From positions 1-55,040 of the forward strand of contig NZ_JAJNKE010000028.1 of assembly GCF_021043395.1 (NCBI RefSeq): 55,040 nt of DNA. The letters run 5' to 3'. Source of the DNA: Clostridium guangxiense (GTDB lineage Bacteria > Bacillota > Clostridia > Clostridiales > Clostridiaceae). The notes below the pieces were generated by a model. That model searched no databases, was not told the DNA's origin, and was given only the letters and a program-made list of their open reading frames with translations. Made by a program: the position numbers and the translations under genes. Shown here piece by piece: positions 8,062 through 16,552 of this stretch (position 1 is the first letter of the stretch; each line of letters opens with the position of its first letter).

Positions 8062-8994
8062 GTGAAGGATATAAATTTTATAATTTCAATAATAGATTCT
8101 ACTTTAAGAATGGCAGCTCCTTTGATATTTGCTGCAATAGGCGGTGTTTTTTCCGAAAGATCCGGTGTTGCTAATATAGGAATTGAAGGTATGATGATTA
8201 TGGGAGCTTTCTTTTCTGTATTAGGTACGTATAAAACAGGAAGCACTTTAGCTGGAATATTATGCGCAGTTTTAGCAGGGGCGGCTATATCGGCATTACT
8301 TGCTTTTTTAAGTATACATTTAAAATCCGATCAGATAATTGTAGGTACAGCAATTAATATATTTGCAGCAGCATTTACAAGTTTTATGATTTTTAAAGTA
8401 TTTAAGATTGGTGGGCAAACTGAAATAGTTAAAGGAATTTCTTTTAATGTACCTAATTTCATAGTGAATATTCCTATACTTGGCAAGTTTATAAGCGGAC
8501 TTAACTGGTTTATTATAGCAGCTTTTATACTTGTAGTAGTTGCAAACTTTATACTTTTTAAAACTCCACTTGGACTTAGAATAAGAGCAGTTGGTGAAAA
8601 GCCAATAGCAGCTGATACTATGGGAATAAGTGTTTATAAAATAAGATATTTATGTGTAATAATATCTGGTGCTCTTGCAGGAATTGGTGGTTCCTGTTTA
8701 ACGCTAGGAATGACTCCTATATTTAAAGAAGGTATGGTATCCGGACGTGGATTTATAGCTCTTGCAGCACTTATATTTGGAAACTGGAAACCATATCCTA
8801 CAATGATTGCATGTATTATATTTGCATTAGGTAATGCTCTTCAGATAAATGCACAGGGACTTGCATGGCATATTCCAAATGAATTGTATGCTATGTTCCC
8901 ATATATATTAACAATGCTTGCTCTTGCAGGATTTGTTGGTAAAACTGTGGCACCAGCAGCTGACGGTATACCTTACGAAAAAGGTCAGAGATAA
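8062..8994 (+). CDS. Nucleoside ABC transporter permease 2 (NupC/YufQ-like)
   Basis: A 310-residue permease of the same class, with about eight to nine membrane helices. The N-terminal APLIFAAIGGVFSERSGVAN and the following IGIEGMMIMGAF are typical of the second permease of BMP-linked nucleoside importers, as is the coupling segment LGLRIRAVGEKPIAADTMGI. GTG 8062 starts only three bases after the upstream stop codon, with AAGGTG as ribosome-binding site, so the two permeases are translationally linked. Inferred role: one half of the membrane pore. Confidence 0.9.
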   Translation: MKDINFIISIIDSTLRMAAPLIFAAIGGVFSERSGVANIGIEGMMIMGAFFSVLGTYKTGSTLAGILCAVLAGAAISALLAFLSIHLKSDQIIVGTAINIFAAAFTSFMIFKVFKIGGQTEIVKGISFNVPNFIVNIPILGKFISGLNWFIIAAFILVVVANFILFKTPLGLRIRAVGEKPIAADTMGISVYKIRYLCVIISGALAGIGGSCLTLGMTPIFKEGMVSGRGFIALAALIFGNWKPYPTMIACIIFALGNALQINAQGLAWHIPNELYAMFPYILTMLALAGFVGKTVAPAADGIPYEKGQR

Positions 8995-9066
8995 AGTTTA
9001 TTTATGTATATTCTCTTGGATGCTTAAATATAATGTATTGAAATAGTTTTAAGAAAGGGAGTATAC

Positions 9067-9717
9067 ATGATTTATTTAAGAAATCCACTTGAAAGTAATA
9101 AAATGAGAGTTGTAAATAGTGTAACGCTCGTAAAACAAAAGCTTGTTCCAGATAAAACCACTATAGAGTATCCGTTTATTCCAAATGATAATGGTGATAA
9201 AATTTTATCAAAAGTGAACAATTATATTATAGATGAAGTAAGCAAACTTTTTAAAAGTCAGGTTTTGCTTCCGGAAAAAGTAGACTTTTATGAAATATTT
9301 GGTACCTATGAAGTTACAGTAAATAAAAATGATATTTTAAGTATTTTATTTAGTATGTATACCTATGTTAATAAAGCAGCTCATGGTGTTACAGCTTATT
9401 CATCATTAACTGTAAATACAAAAACTGGAGAAGTATATTCTTTTAATGATCTATTTAATCCTAAAATGAATTATGTGCCTATAATAAATACAATTGCAAA
9501 GCAATATATTAAAGATAATAATATTCAACTTATAAGTGAATATAATGGAATTATCCCAAATCAGCAGTATTACTTAACTGAAAATAAACTTGTACTTTAT
9601 TATCAGCCTTATGAATATACTCCAGGTTATTATGGTATTTTTAAAATAGAAATTCCTTACGATAAAATTAGAAACCTTATAACACCATTAAGCCCGATTA
9701 GTAAACTTATTTTGTGA
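9067..9717 (+). CDS. DUF4163/DUF3298 (RsiV-like) domain protein without export signal
   Basis: A 216-residue protein matching the DUF4163-DUF3298 unit found in the outer part of RsiV-type anti-sigma factors and other surface proteins of Firmicutes. The middle part, AAHGVTAYSSLTVNTKTGEV followed by YSFNDLFNP, and the C-terminal YYQPYEYTPGYYGIFKIEIPY are the recognisable signatures. Unlike most relatives it has no signal peptide or membrane anchor; the start at ATG 9067 has AAGGGAG at normal distance and the N-terminus (MIYLRNPLESNKMRV) is hydrophilic. It lies at the end of the nucleoside operon and is followed by a strong terminator. The role is unknown. Confidence 0.75.
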   Translation: MIYLRNPLESNKMRVVNSVTLVKQKLVPDKTTIEYPFIPNDNGDKILSKVNNYIIDEVSKLFKSQVLLPEKVDFYEIFGTYEVTVNKNDILSILFSMYTYVNKAAHGVTAYSSLTVNTKTGEVYSFNDLFNPKMNYVPIINTIAKQYIKDNNIQLISEYNGIIPNQQYYLTENKLVLYYQPYEYTPGYYGIFKIEIPYDKIRNLITPLSPISKLIL

Positions 9718-9745
9718 AGAACAGCTGTTTAGCTGTTCTTTTTTT
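9718..9745 (+). terminator. Rho-independent terminator of the nucleoside operon
   Basis: AGAACAGCT (9718-9726) and AGCTGTTCT (9731-9739) form a perfect 9-bp stem with a GTTT loop, directly followed by a run of T. The stem starts right after the TGA stop of the DUF3298 gene. Confidence 0.93.
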
Positions 9746-9882
9746 AAAATTTATAAGTAGTGCTTAATTTCATATAATAAAATATCTGAAACTGATTTTT
9801 ATTATGTAAAAATAATGCAAAGTAACTAAAGTTGAGATATGATATAATATCATTATATTATTTCTGGAGGAACTATAATTAT

Positions 9883-11067
9883 ATGGGTAATAATGAGAAT
9901 TTTGTTATTATAAGATACATTACTATTTTCTTTATTATAGTAGGAATGGTAATATCAAAGAAAACTCTAACTAGTTCAATGTTCATTTTTATACTTATAT
10001 TCATTATTAACAGCCAACTTCGCTTTTTTTCATTACAAAAACACTTTCATAAAATGTTTTCTTTTGTAATAGAAATTATTTTTACAATTACTGCAAATGT
10101 TTGGATAGGTGGTTTTCTTTTTACATATCTTATTTTGCTTGCTATTGACAGCAATGTAATATTCAATAAAAAAGAAGCTATAATATTTGATATTATAATA
10201 ATTATTGAAGGAATAGTATTTTCTTTAAATTACGGAATGGAAAATAGGGGGATTAATTTAGGGGTAACGATACTAGTTATATTTGTTCTTTATTTTACCA
10301 AGGATGAAAAAGAAAGAAAACTTAAAGCACAGGATCTTTATGATAGGCTTAAAATATCAGAAGAAAATTTGAAAAATGCAAATAAAGAGCTTGAACTATA
10401 TGCAGCTTCAATTGAAGAAATAACAACTCTTAGAGAAAGAAATAGAATATCTAGAGAAATACATGACAGTGTTGGACATGCTCTTTCTACAATGGTAATA
10501 CAACTCGGTGCAGTGGAAAAAATGATAAAAAAAGATCCAGATGCGGCAGAGAAGATAACAAAGAATTTGAGAAAGTTTACTCAAAGGAGCCTAGATGAGG
10601 TCAGAATGGCTGTGAGAGAAATTAAACCTAAGGAATTTGAAAAATTTGAAGGTATTTTAAATATACAAGAGCTTATAAATAATTTTAAAAAAATGACAGG
10701 GGTAGATGTAAGACTGTCATTTACAAAAGAAAAATGGTCTTTTAATTCGGATCAATCTTTTGTTATATATAGAATAATTCAAGAATTTTTGTCTAATAGT
10801 GTTAGGCATGGAAAGGCTACGGTTATACATATTATGATGGCTTATACTCTAAAAAGTGTTGTTGTAACCTTGAAGGATAATGGAATCGGCTCGGATGGTT
10901 TAGTAGAAGGTTTTGGAATGAAAAGTATGAGGGAAAGAGTAGGAGCTTTAGGGGGATATTTTGAATACACAAGCAAAAAGGGACAAGGATTTTTAGTAAG
11001 AATTGAGATTGAAAAGCAAGAAAAGCTTAAGGTACACAATGAGGGGGATTTTAATGGGAGCAATTAA
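9883..11067 (+). CDS. NarL-class sensor histidine kinase (HisKA_3)
   Basis: A 394-residue membrane sensor kinase. The first ~150 residues contain about five membrane segments with almost no outside loop, as in intramembrane-sensing DesK/LiaS-like kinases. A coiled linker (about 150-195) follows, then the dimerisation/phospho-acceptor domain with RNRISREIHDSVGHALS, whose histidine is the phosphorylation site. The HATPase domain shows VTLKDNGIGSDG and FGMKSMRERVGALGG. The start at ATG 9883 is chosen because GGAGG lies upstream and a TATAAT at 9843-9848 occupies the longer reading. It overlaps the response regulator gene by 14 bases. Probably controls the ABC-2 exporter just downstream. Confidence 0.9.
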   Translation: MGNNENFVIIRYITIFFIIVGMVISKKTLTSSMFIFILIFIINSQLRFFSLQKHFHKMFSFVIEIIFTITANVWIGGFLFTYLILLAIDSNVIFNKKEAIIFDIIIIIEGIVFSLNYGMENRGINLGVTILVIFVLYFTKDEKERKLKAQDLYDRLKISEENLKNANKELELYAASIEEITTLRERNRISREIHDSVGHALSTMVIQLGAVEKMIKKDPDAAEKITKNLRKFTQRSLDEVRMAVREIKPKEFEKFEGILNIQELINNFKKMTGVDVRLSFTKEKWSFNSDQSFVIYRIIQEFLSNSVRHGKATVIHIMMAYTLKSVVVTLKDNGIGSDGLVEGFGMKSMRERVGALGGYFEYTSKKGQGFLVRIEIEKQEKLKVHNEGDFNGSN

Positions 11068-11710
11068 GGTTTTATTGGCTGATGATGAAAGGTTAGTTGT
11101 GGATGGTCTTAAAATTATACTTGAAACTTATGAAGATATAGCAGTTGTTGGAACAGCAGCTAATGGTGAGGAGGCACTTAAAGAATGCAGGAAAAACAGC
11201 CCTGATGTAGTTTTAATGGATATAAGAATGCCCAAAAGTGATGGAGTTATGGGAACGAAACTTATAAAGAAAGAATTTAACAATATAAAAATACTAATAT
11301 TAACAACCTTTAATGATGTTCAATATATTCACGAAGCACTAAAGTATGGAGCATCAGGTTATATATTAAAGGATAGTGATTATGATCTTATTTATGAAGG
11401 AATAAAAGCATGTACGAAAGGGAATGTAGTTATTAATCCCGAGGTAGCATCTAAAATAATAAGTGAAAATGTAGAGTACAATCAAAAAAATTCAATAGAT
11501 AAGGTGAAAAAAGATTATAAGCTAAGTGATAAAGAAATTAGTATAATAAAAGAAATAGCAAATGGTTTTTCAAATAAAGAAATAGGCGAAAAGCTTTTTT
11601 TAACAGAGGGAACTATAAAAAATAATATAAGTTCAATACTTTCTAAGCTTGAACTTAGGGATAGAACTCAGCTTACAATTTTTGCATTTAAAAATAATAT
11701 AGTTACTTAA
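11054..11710 (+). CDS. NarL/LuxR-family response regulator
   Basis: A 218-residue response regulator. The receiver domain has the acidic pocket VLLADDERLV, the phospho-acceptor aspartate in VLMDIRMP, the switch threonine in LILTTF and the lysine in GYILKDSD. A C-terminal LuxR-type helix-turn-helix follows, with LSDKEISIIKEIANGFSNKE and TEGTIKNNISSILSKL. The start at ATG 11054 is selected because GAGGGGGA precedes it. It overlaps the kinase gene, which is strong evidence of a cognate pair. The small peptide and ABC exporter downstream are its likely targets. Confidence 0.93.
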   Translation: MGAIKVLLADDERLVVDGLKIILETYEDIAVVGTAANGEEALKECRKNSPDVVLMDIRMPKSDGVMGTKLIKKEFNNIKILILTTFNDVQYIHEALKYGASGYILKDSDYDLIYEGIKACTKGNVVINPEVASKIISENVEYNQKNSIDKVKKDYKLSDKEISIIKEIANGFSNKEIGEKLFLTEGTIKNNISSILSKLELRDRTQLTIFAFKNNIVT

Positions 11711-11783
11711 GTAATTTTTTTAGTTACCATAAGCACTAGGAAAATATGTTATCATCTTCTAATATATATTTGGAGTGATAAAT

Positions 11784-11891
11784 GTGACAGTACAAAACTT
11801 AATTGATTTTATAATTGAAAAGAAAATGGCATTTGTATGGTTAATAGTATGTGTATTTTTTAGTTATATCTATATACAACAATATATTTAA
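11784..11891 (+). CDS. Putative 35-residue single-pass membrane peptide
   Basis: A short open frame starts at GTG 11784 behind GGAGTGAT (11772-11779) and ends at TAA 11889-11891. The product begins MTVQNLIDFIIEKKMAF and continues with a hydrophobic stretch (VWLIVCVFFSYIYI) before QQYI. The layout is a short amphipathic N-terminus, two lysines and one membrane helix. It lies between the response regulator and the ABC ATPase, all on the same strand, with an ordinary ribosome-binding site. That fits a small accessory peptide of the kinase or exporter, but no family is recognised and chance cannot be excluded. Confidence 0.5.
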   Translation: MTVQNLIDFIIEKKMAFVWLIVCVFFSYIYIQQYI

Positions 11892-11924
11892 AAGAATAAA
11901 TGAGATAAACGCGGGGTTGATTTT

Positions 11925-12866
11925 ATGGATAACGATGTTAGAGTTGATAATATTACTAAGAGATTTAATGATAAACTTGTCTTAGATAATATTTCTTTTC
12001 ATGTTAAGTCAGGCGATATATTTGGACTTATAGGTCCTAATGGAGCAGGAAAGTCAACTTTAATTAATATAATGTCAGGAATTGTAAAACCAAACAGTGG
12101 TGACGTATTGCTTGGAAAATATTCAATTTTAAAGGATACTGTGGAGGCAAAGAAAATGATAGGCCTTGTCCCACAGGAACTTGCTCTTATGGATGTATTT
12201 TCAGCATATGATAATCTAATGTATTTTGGAGCTTTTTATGGTCTTTCGGGAAGGCTTTTAAAAGACAGAATTAAGATGGCACTTGAAGTAACTGGTCTTA
12301 CAGATAGAAAAAAGGAAAAGGTAAAGAAATTTTCAGGAGGAATGAAAAGGAGGCTTAATCTTGCTGCAGCAATCATGCATAAGCCTAAGATCTTAATAAT
12401 GGACGAACCCACAGTGGGTGTAGATCCGCAGTCCAGAAATTGCATTTTTGAGTTCATAAGAAGAATAAACAAGGAAGATGGAACTACTGTGATTTATACA
12501 TCACACTATATGGAGGAAGTTGAAGCACTATGCAATAACATATTTATCCTTGATTTGGGAAGTGAAGTTGCCTATGGGTCAAAATCTGAAATTAAGTCTA
12601 TGGTGAGTGTGCATTCTACTATAAGATTGAAAATAGATGATTTTAACGATGAATTGCTATTAAGGTTGAAGGAATTAAGTGGGGTCAAAGATGTTTTCCT
12701 TAAAAATGAAGAAATTAGCGTATTTATAGATGAAAACAAATTTAATGTAGAAGAGCTCATCATGCTTTTATCAAAAGAAAATAAGAAAATAAGAAGTTTT
12801 AATCTTGAGGAAGCTTCTTTGGAGGAAGTCTTTTTAGCTATTACGGGTAAAAATTTAAGAGATTAA
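11925..12866 (+). CDS. ABC-2 exporter ATP-binding protein
   Basis: A 313-residue ATPase of the drug/lantibiotic/polysaccharide exporter (CcmA/DrrA-like) class. Walker A is GPNGAGKST (about 37-45), the Q-loop is LVPQELALM, the signature is FSGGMKRRLNLAAA, and Walker B is ILIMDEPTVGVDP followed by the switch histidine in TSHYMEEVE. About 80 residues follow the ATPase core and form the usual C-terminal regulatory extension ending SLEEVFLAITGK. The ATG start has GGGGTTGA ahead of it. It heads a three-gene exporter with two permeases, downstream of a two-component system. The cargo is unknown. Confidence 0.92.
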   Translation: MDNDVRVDNITKRFNDKLVLDNISFHVKSGDIFGLIGPNGAGKSTLINIMSGIVKPNSGDVLLGKYSILKDTVEAKKMIGLVPQELALMDVFSAYDNLMYFGAFYGLSGRLLKDRIKMALEVTGLTDRKKEKVKKFSGGMKRRLNLAAAIMHKPKILIMDEPTVGVDPQSRNCIFEFIRRINKEDGTTVIYTSHYMEEVEALCNNIFILDLGSEVAYGSKSEIKSMVSVHSTIRLKIDDFNDELLLRLKELSGVKDVFLKNEEISVFIDENKFNVEELIMLLSKENKKIRSFNLEEASLEEVFLAITGKNLRD

Positions 12867-12885
12867 ACATGCGAGGATGGAGTAT

Positions 12886-14031
12886 ATGTCAATTAGGAGC
12901 AATATTATTTTAGCGCTTAAGGGTATAGCTATAAGTTGGAAACAGATAGTATTAGTTTATTGCATTTTTCCTATTTTAATTACAAGTTGTTTAGGATACT
13001 TCTTTAAAGATGCTTATGAGCCTGAAACAAAAGTTGATAAAATTAATATAACCATAGTTGATAAGGATGATAGCAAAAGTTCTAAAGAGCTTAAAAAAGT
13101 TTTTCAAACACAAAATATAAAAAAAATATTTAGTGTATCTAAAAATTCCAAGTGCATCATTACAATACCAAAGGGATATGAGAAGAAAATAATTGAGCTA
13201 AATAAAGTGACCATAACCATTAGTGATAAAAGTGGTATAGCTCAAGGTGATAAAAACATCATAGAAAATGTCATAAACGAATATGGAAAATTCATTACAG
13301 AAAATAAGATGATTTCAAATAAAGTAATGTCTTTAAGCAAAGAAGATAGACAAAAAGTATATGATGATTTGGAAAATATATATTCAGATAAAATACTTAA
13401 GAATAATTTTGTGAAGCCTAAAAAAAATTTAAATGCTTATGAAAATTTAGGGTATACACTAATTAATTATATCATTATATCAATAGCTATCGGAATAGTT
13501 GGTTCTTATAAAAAAGAGAGAAAAGACGGTGTTCTTAAAAGAATCATGGCTATGCCAATGAAGAAGGAGAAGTTATTTAATTTAAATGTTATATGCTATT
13601 TTATATACAGCGTTGTTTATGGAGGGGTATATATATTAGGCTTTATTGTAACTGGCTTTGCCTTTGGAAAATGTAATTTTATAAATTTATCAATCATTTT
13701 AATTTGCCAAAGCTTAGTGGTTGCAAGTTTTTCAGCATTTATTATAGCATTTTTCAGCGAAAGGTTTTCTCTTTCTTTTCTTACGGTTTTACTTTTTTTT
13801 CAAACACTTTTTGGAGGAGCATTTATTCCAATAACAGAAACAACTAATAATGCTTATGCAAAAATATGTGATTTTTCTCCTTTAAATGTTATATCGGAAG
13901 CATATAAAAATTGTATGATTTTTAATTCTTTTGCAAGCATAGAAAAAGATTTATGTTATATGATTTTTTTCTCTATAGTTATTTATCTTATAGCATTTTT
14001 TAAGATTAAAATTAGATGGGAGACTAACTAA
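12886..14031 (+). CDS. ABC-2 type permease 1
   Basis: A 381-residue ABC-2 family membrane protein. One N-terminal helix (about 15-35) is followed by a roughly 150-residue extracytoplasmic domain containing INITIVDKDDSKSSKELKK. About five more membrane helices cover the last 190 residues, including the conserved GVLKRIMAMPMKKEKLF coupling loop and a hairpin-like FFQTLFGGAFIPITE. This is the arrangement of DrrB/YhgE-like half exporters. ATG 12886 is chosen over ATG 12877 because GAGGATGGAG precedes it. It is paired with the next gene two bases downstream. Confidence 0.88.
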   Translation: MSIRSNIILALKGIAISWKQIVLVYCIFPILITSCLGYFFKDAYEPETKVDKINITIVDKDDSKSSKELKKVFQTQNIKKIFSVSKNSKCIITIPKGYEKKIIELNKVTITISDKSGIAQGDKNIIENVINEYGKFITENKMISNKVMSLSKEDRQKVYDDLENIYSDKILKNNFVKPKKNLNAYENLGYTLINYIIISIAIGIVGSYKKERKDGVLKRIMAMPMKKEKLFNLNVICYFIYSVVYGGVYILGFIVTGFAFGKCNFINLSIILICQSLVVASFSAFIIAFFSERFSLSFLTVLLFFQTLFGGAFIPITETTNNAYAKICDFSPLNVISEAYKNCMIFNSFASIEKDLCYMIFFSIVIYLIAFFKIKIRWETN

Positions 14032-14033
14032 AA

Positions 14034-15119
14034 ATGGATTTTATTATTGTGATATTTGCTAACTGCAAAAGGTATCTTAAGGATAATAAAACTATAGCAT
14101 ATATGTTTTTTATACCAATATTTATTACAGGTTTTGTATATTTTATTAATAATAAAGGTGATGAAGCTCCTAATAATACGGCAGCAGTTATAAACTTAGA
14201 TAAAGGAGTTTATGGAGATAAGCTCATTAAAAAATTAAAGGTTAAAAGGGTTTATAAAAGTAAAACTGAAGCTTTAAATGCGCTAAAAAGTTACAAATAT
14301 ACAGCCATATATGAACTTCCATATGATTTTTCTAACAGTATTAATAGTAAATTAAAGCCTATAGTTAATGTTTATAAGGTACAAGATGGGAATATCAATG
14401 AAGACTTTGAAAACAACCTAAAGAATAGCATAAAAGAGAGCATGAAGATTAATGTTTTGGAGAAAAATAATGTAATTAAAAATGGAAAGGAAATTAAAAA
14501 GAATATTTTACATATTAGTTATAAAAATATAAGCAATTCTATTAAGTATGATAAACTTTTTCCTGTAATAAATATTATGTATCTTATGTTTATATATTCG
14601 GTTTTGTTTAACAAGGACTTATTAGAACTTAAAAAAGATAAAATATTAAAGAGAGTATCCTCCACAGCAAGTTATGGATATCGCATATTAGCAAGTATAT
14701 ATATATCTATTGTTATAGTTCAATCATGTATTTCTATACTTTCGCTTTCAGCAGTAAATTTAGTTTTTACACACAGCTTTCAAAATTTTTCTATGGAAGT
14801 TTTAAATATAATTCTGGTAAGCATGATATCTACCTCTATAGCAATTATGGTGTCAAGAATTTTTGAAGAATATAGTATTGGATGTTTTATCATTACCTTA
14901 ATGGATTTATTAATGTTTTCTATATATTTAATAGGCAGCGATGATAAAAGCAAATATGCAGCAGCTAAAATTTTAATGAAATTTACACCATTTTATTGGG
15001 CTGTAGATAGCATTAGAAAATTTAAAGTGTTTCCAAATGCTATAATTTTAATACTTATTGCTCTAGCATTTTTTACAGCGGGCAGTGTAAGAGATTCAAC
15101 ATTTGCCAAGAGTAAATAA
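14034..15119 (+). CDS. ABC-2 type permease 2
   Basis: A 361-residue second ABC-2 permease with the same plan: an N-terminal helix (about 20-35), an extracytoplasmic domain with INLDKGVYGDKLIKKLKV, then a helical bundle preceded by ELKKDKILKRVSSTASYGYR. Similarity in layout to the preceding gene suggests a heterodimer. The start at ATG 14034 follows only a weak ribosome-binding site (GGGAGACTAACT), and translation is probably coupled to the upstream stop two bases earlier. It ends convergent to a minus-strand glucosaminidase-like gene. Confidence 0.86.
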   Translation: MDFIIVIFANCKRYLKDNKTIAYMFFIPIFITGFVYFINNKGDEAPNNTAAVINLDKGVYGDKLIKKLKVKRVYKSKTEALNALKSYKYTAIYELPYDFSNSINSKLKPIVNVYKVQDGNINEDFENNLKNSIKESMKINVLEKNNVIKNGKEIKKNILHISYKNISNSIKYDKLFPVINIMYLMFIYSVLFNKDLLELKKDKILKRVSSTASYGYRILASIYISIVIVQSCISILSLSAVNLVFTHSFQNFSMEVLNIILVSMISTSIAIMVSRIFEEYSIGCFIITLMDLLMFSIYLIGSDDKSKYAAAKILMKFTPFYWAVDSIRKFKVFPNAIILILIALAFFTAGSVRDSTFAKSK

Positions 15120-15178
15120 ACTGCCATTGACATAGATATGAAGGATAAAAAGAAGAGCTTTGCTTGGCACATTTATCT

Positions 15179-16303
15179 TTATTTATATTCAGCATTATTG
15201 TTTTTCTCCAGTTCCTCGTAAAATTTACGTACCCCTTCTCCCCAATGAGGATCTTCAGCATACTTTTTATTTATCCAGTGAAAAGGCTCCTCATTACTAG
15301 GCTTATCTTTACATAAATTAATTACAGTTCTGCTGGCTATTTCTGCAGCATCTTTAAGATTAGTATTATACTCTTTCCAGCTGTGGTAAACATTGAAAGG
15401 GTTGTTTACTATTTTTTTTGCGTATTGATTATTAGCTGGGACGAAAGCCTGTTCTTGTCCTGTAATTGCAAATAAAATAAGCGGGTTTAAATTAAATTCC
15501 CTTGCAACTCCAAGTAAGGTGGAAAAGTAAGGCTCTTGCTCTAAAATAGAATTTTTGCTCTTCAAATATTTTTTTAGAGAATTTTGATTTATATTTTTAT
15601 AGTTAAAATAATTAGGCAAACTAGAATTAGATATTTTACTTGAAGCAACAAAATTTTCAGATTTATTTACTGTTTTTTTAGCAGAAATTTTTATATTATT
15701 TGATTTGGACTGACTTAAAATGTTTTTGATTATATTGTTATTTTGGATTGTTATCGAAAAAACAAATAAAGCTAAAATAGAAAACCTAAATGGCTTTGAA
15801 ATGAAAATTGTTTTTATGATATTTTCATTTGTATTTAAAGGTGTAATTTTACGGATAGCTTCCGCAGAGGAATTCTCAGCTTCAATATTGGTTTTAGGTT
15901 CTTCCTCTTTATAAGGAGTTAATTTTATATTAAATTTCTCAAATTCTGACAAAGAAATTTTATTTTCAACCTTGGAGTTAACCCAATTTAAGACGCTTTC
16001 ATAAAAACTAATTTCAGCACTTTTATTAGAAATGCAAGTGTTAAATATATCTATAAGAAAAATTGTTTGTCCATTTTTTAGTAAAGTATTTTTTAAAAGA
16101 TCTTGTTTAAGCTTAGTAATATAATTCTTTTCTATACCATCAATATTTTTATCGAGAATTTGATGTATTGATGAAGTTAAAACATTTAGCTTTTGAACTT
16201 GAGTGTAATCACTAAACTTTTTATTTATATATTGTTTTAAAATTAAAACGTCATTTTTAGAAATAACTTTTTTACTTTGAAGCTCATACATAAAACTTTC
16301 CAT
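15179..16303 (-). CDS. Membrane-anchored glucosaminidase-like (lysozyme-superfamily) protein
   Basis: A 374-residue protein in three parts. The first ~170 residues are a hydrophilic helical domain without known relatives. One membrane helix (IFISKPFRFSILALFVFSIT) follows near residue 200-215, then a low-complexity linker and a C-terminal ~120-residue domain. That domain, with LLGVAREFNLNPLILFAITG, then QEQAFVP, then NNPFNVYHSWKEYNTNLKDA, looks like FlgJ/LytG-type glucosaminidases, with the glutamate of GQEQ as candidate acid. The C-terminal domain would lie outside, facing peptidoglycan. ATG 16303 with AAGGATGG is preferred over the longer reading to 16525. The cytoplasmic N-terminal domain suggests regulated hydrolase activity. 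Confidence 0.72.
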   Translation of the reverse strand: MESFMYELQSKKVISKNDVLILKQYINKKFSDYTQVQKLNVLTSSIHQILDKNIDGIEKNYITKLKQDLLKNTLLKNGQTIFLIDIFNTCISNKSAEISFYESVLNWVNSKVENKISLSEFEKFNIKLTPYKEEEPKTNIEAENSSAEAIRKITPLNTNENIIKTIFISKPFRFSILALFVFSITIQNNNIIKNILSQSKSNNIKISAKKTVNKSENFVASSKISNSSLPNYFNYKNINQNSLKKYLKSKNSILEQEPYFSTLLGVAREFNLNPLILFAITGQEQAFVPANNQYAKKIVNNPFNVYHSWKEYNTNLKDAAEIASRTVINLCKDKPSNEEPFHWINKKYAEDPHWGEGVRKFYEELEKNNNAEYK

Positions 16304-16471
16304 AAAAAATCCATCCTTACTATAAAAAAGAAGAATACTACAATATTTAAATATTCTTTGTTTTATTACAAAATCCTCTTTATTATCGTTATAAAGTATA
16401 GTTAACATAAGCTGCCTGATTAAAATTAATATTAAAACTTTAAATTCACCTATGATAAATTTAACAAGCAA

Positions 16472-16500
16472 TTTAACAGCATCTTTTTTTGCTGTATAAT
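16472..16500 (+). promoter_or_regulatory. Putative promoter of the PepSY-like secreted protein gene
   Basis: TATAAT at 16495-16500 is preceded after 17 bases by TTTAAC (16472-16477), a weak -35. A short inverted repeat (ACAGC...GCTGT) brackets the spacer. The region lies in the gap between divergent genes, about 50 bases upstream of the start at 16553. Confidence 0.5.
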
Positions 16501-16552
16501 AAAAGTTAGATAAAAATCCATGCACGAAAAAATGTTTTGGAGGTAGTTCTTT

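Noticed and set aside
9832-9882. Upstream start of the NarL-class kinase
   Set aside because: These codons overlap a TATAAT promoter element and the ribosome-binding site for ATG 9883.
16304-16525. Longer N-terminus of the glucosaminidase-like protein
   Set aside because: The extra 74 codons lack a ribosome-binding site at the far start, while ATG 16303 has a good one; the extension also covers the likely divergent promoter region.
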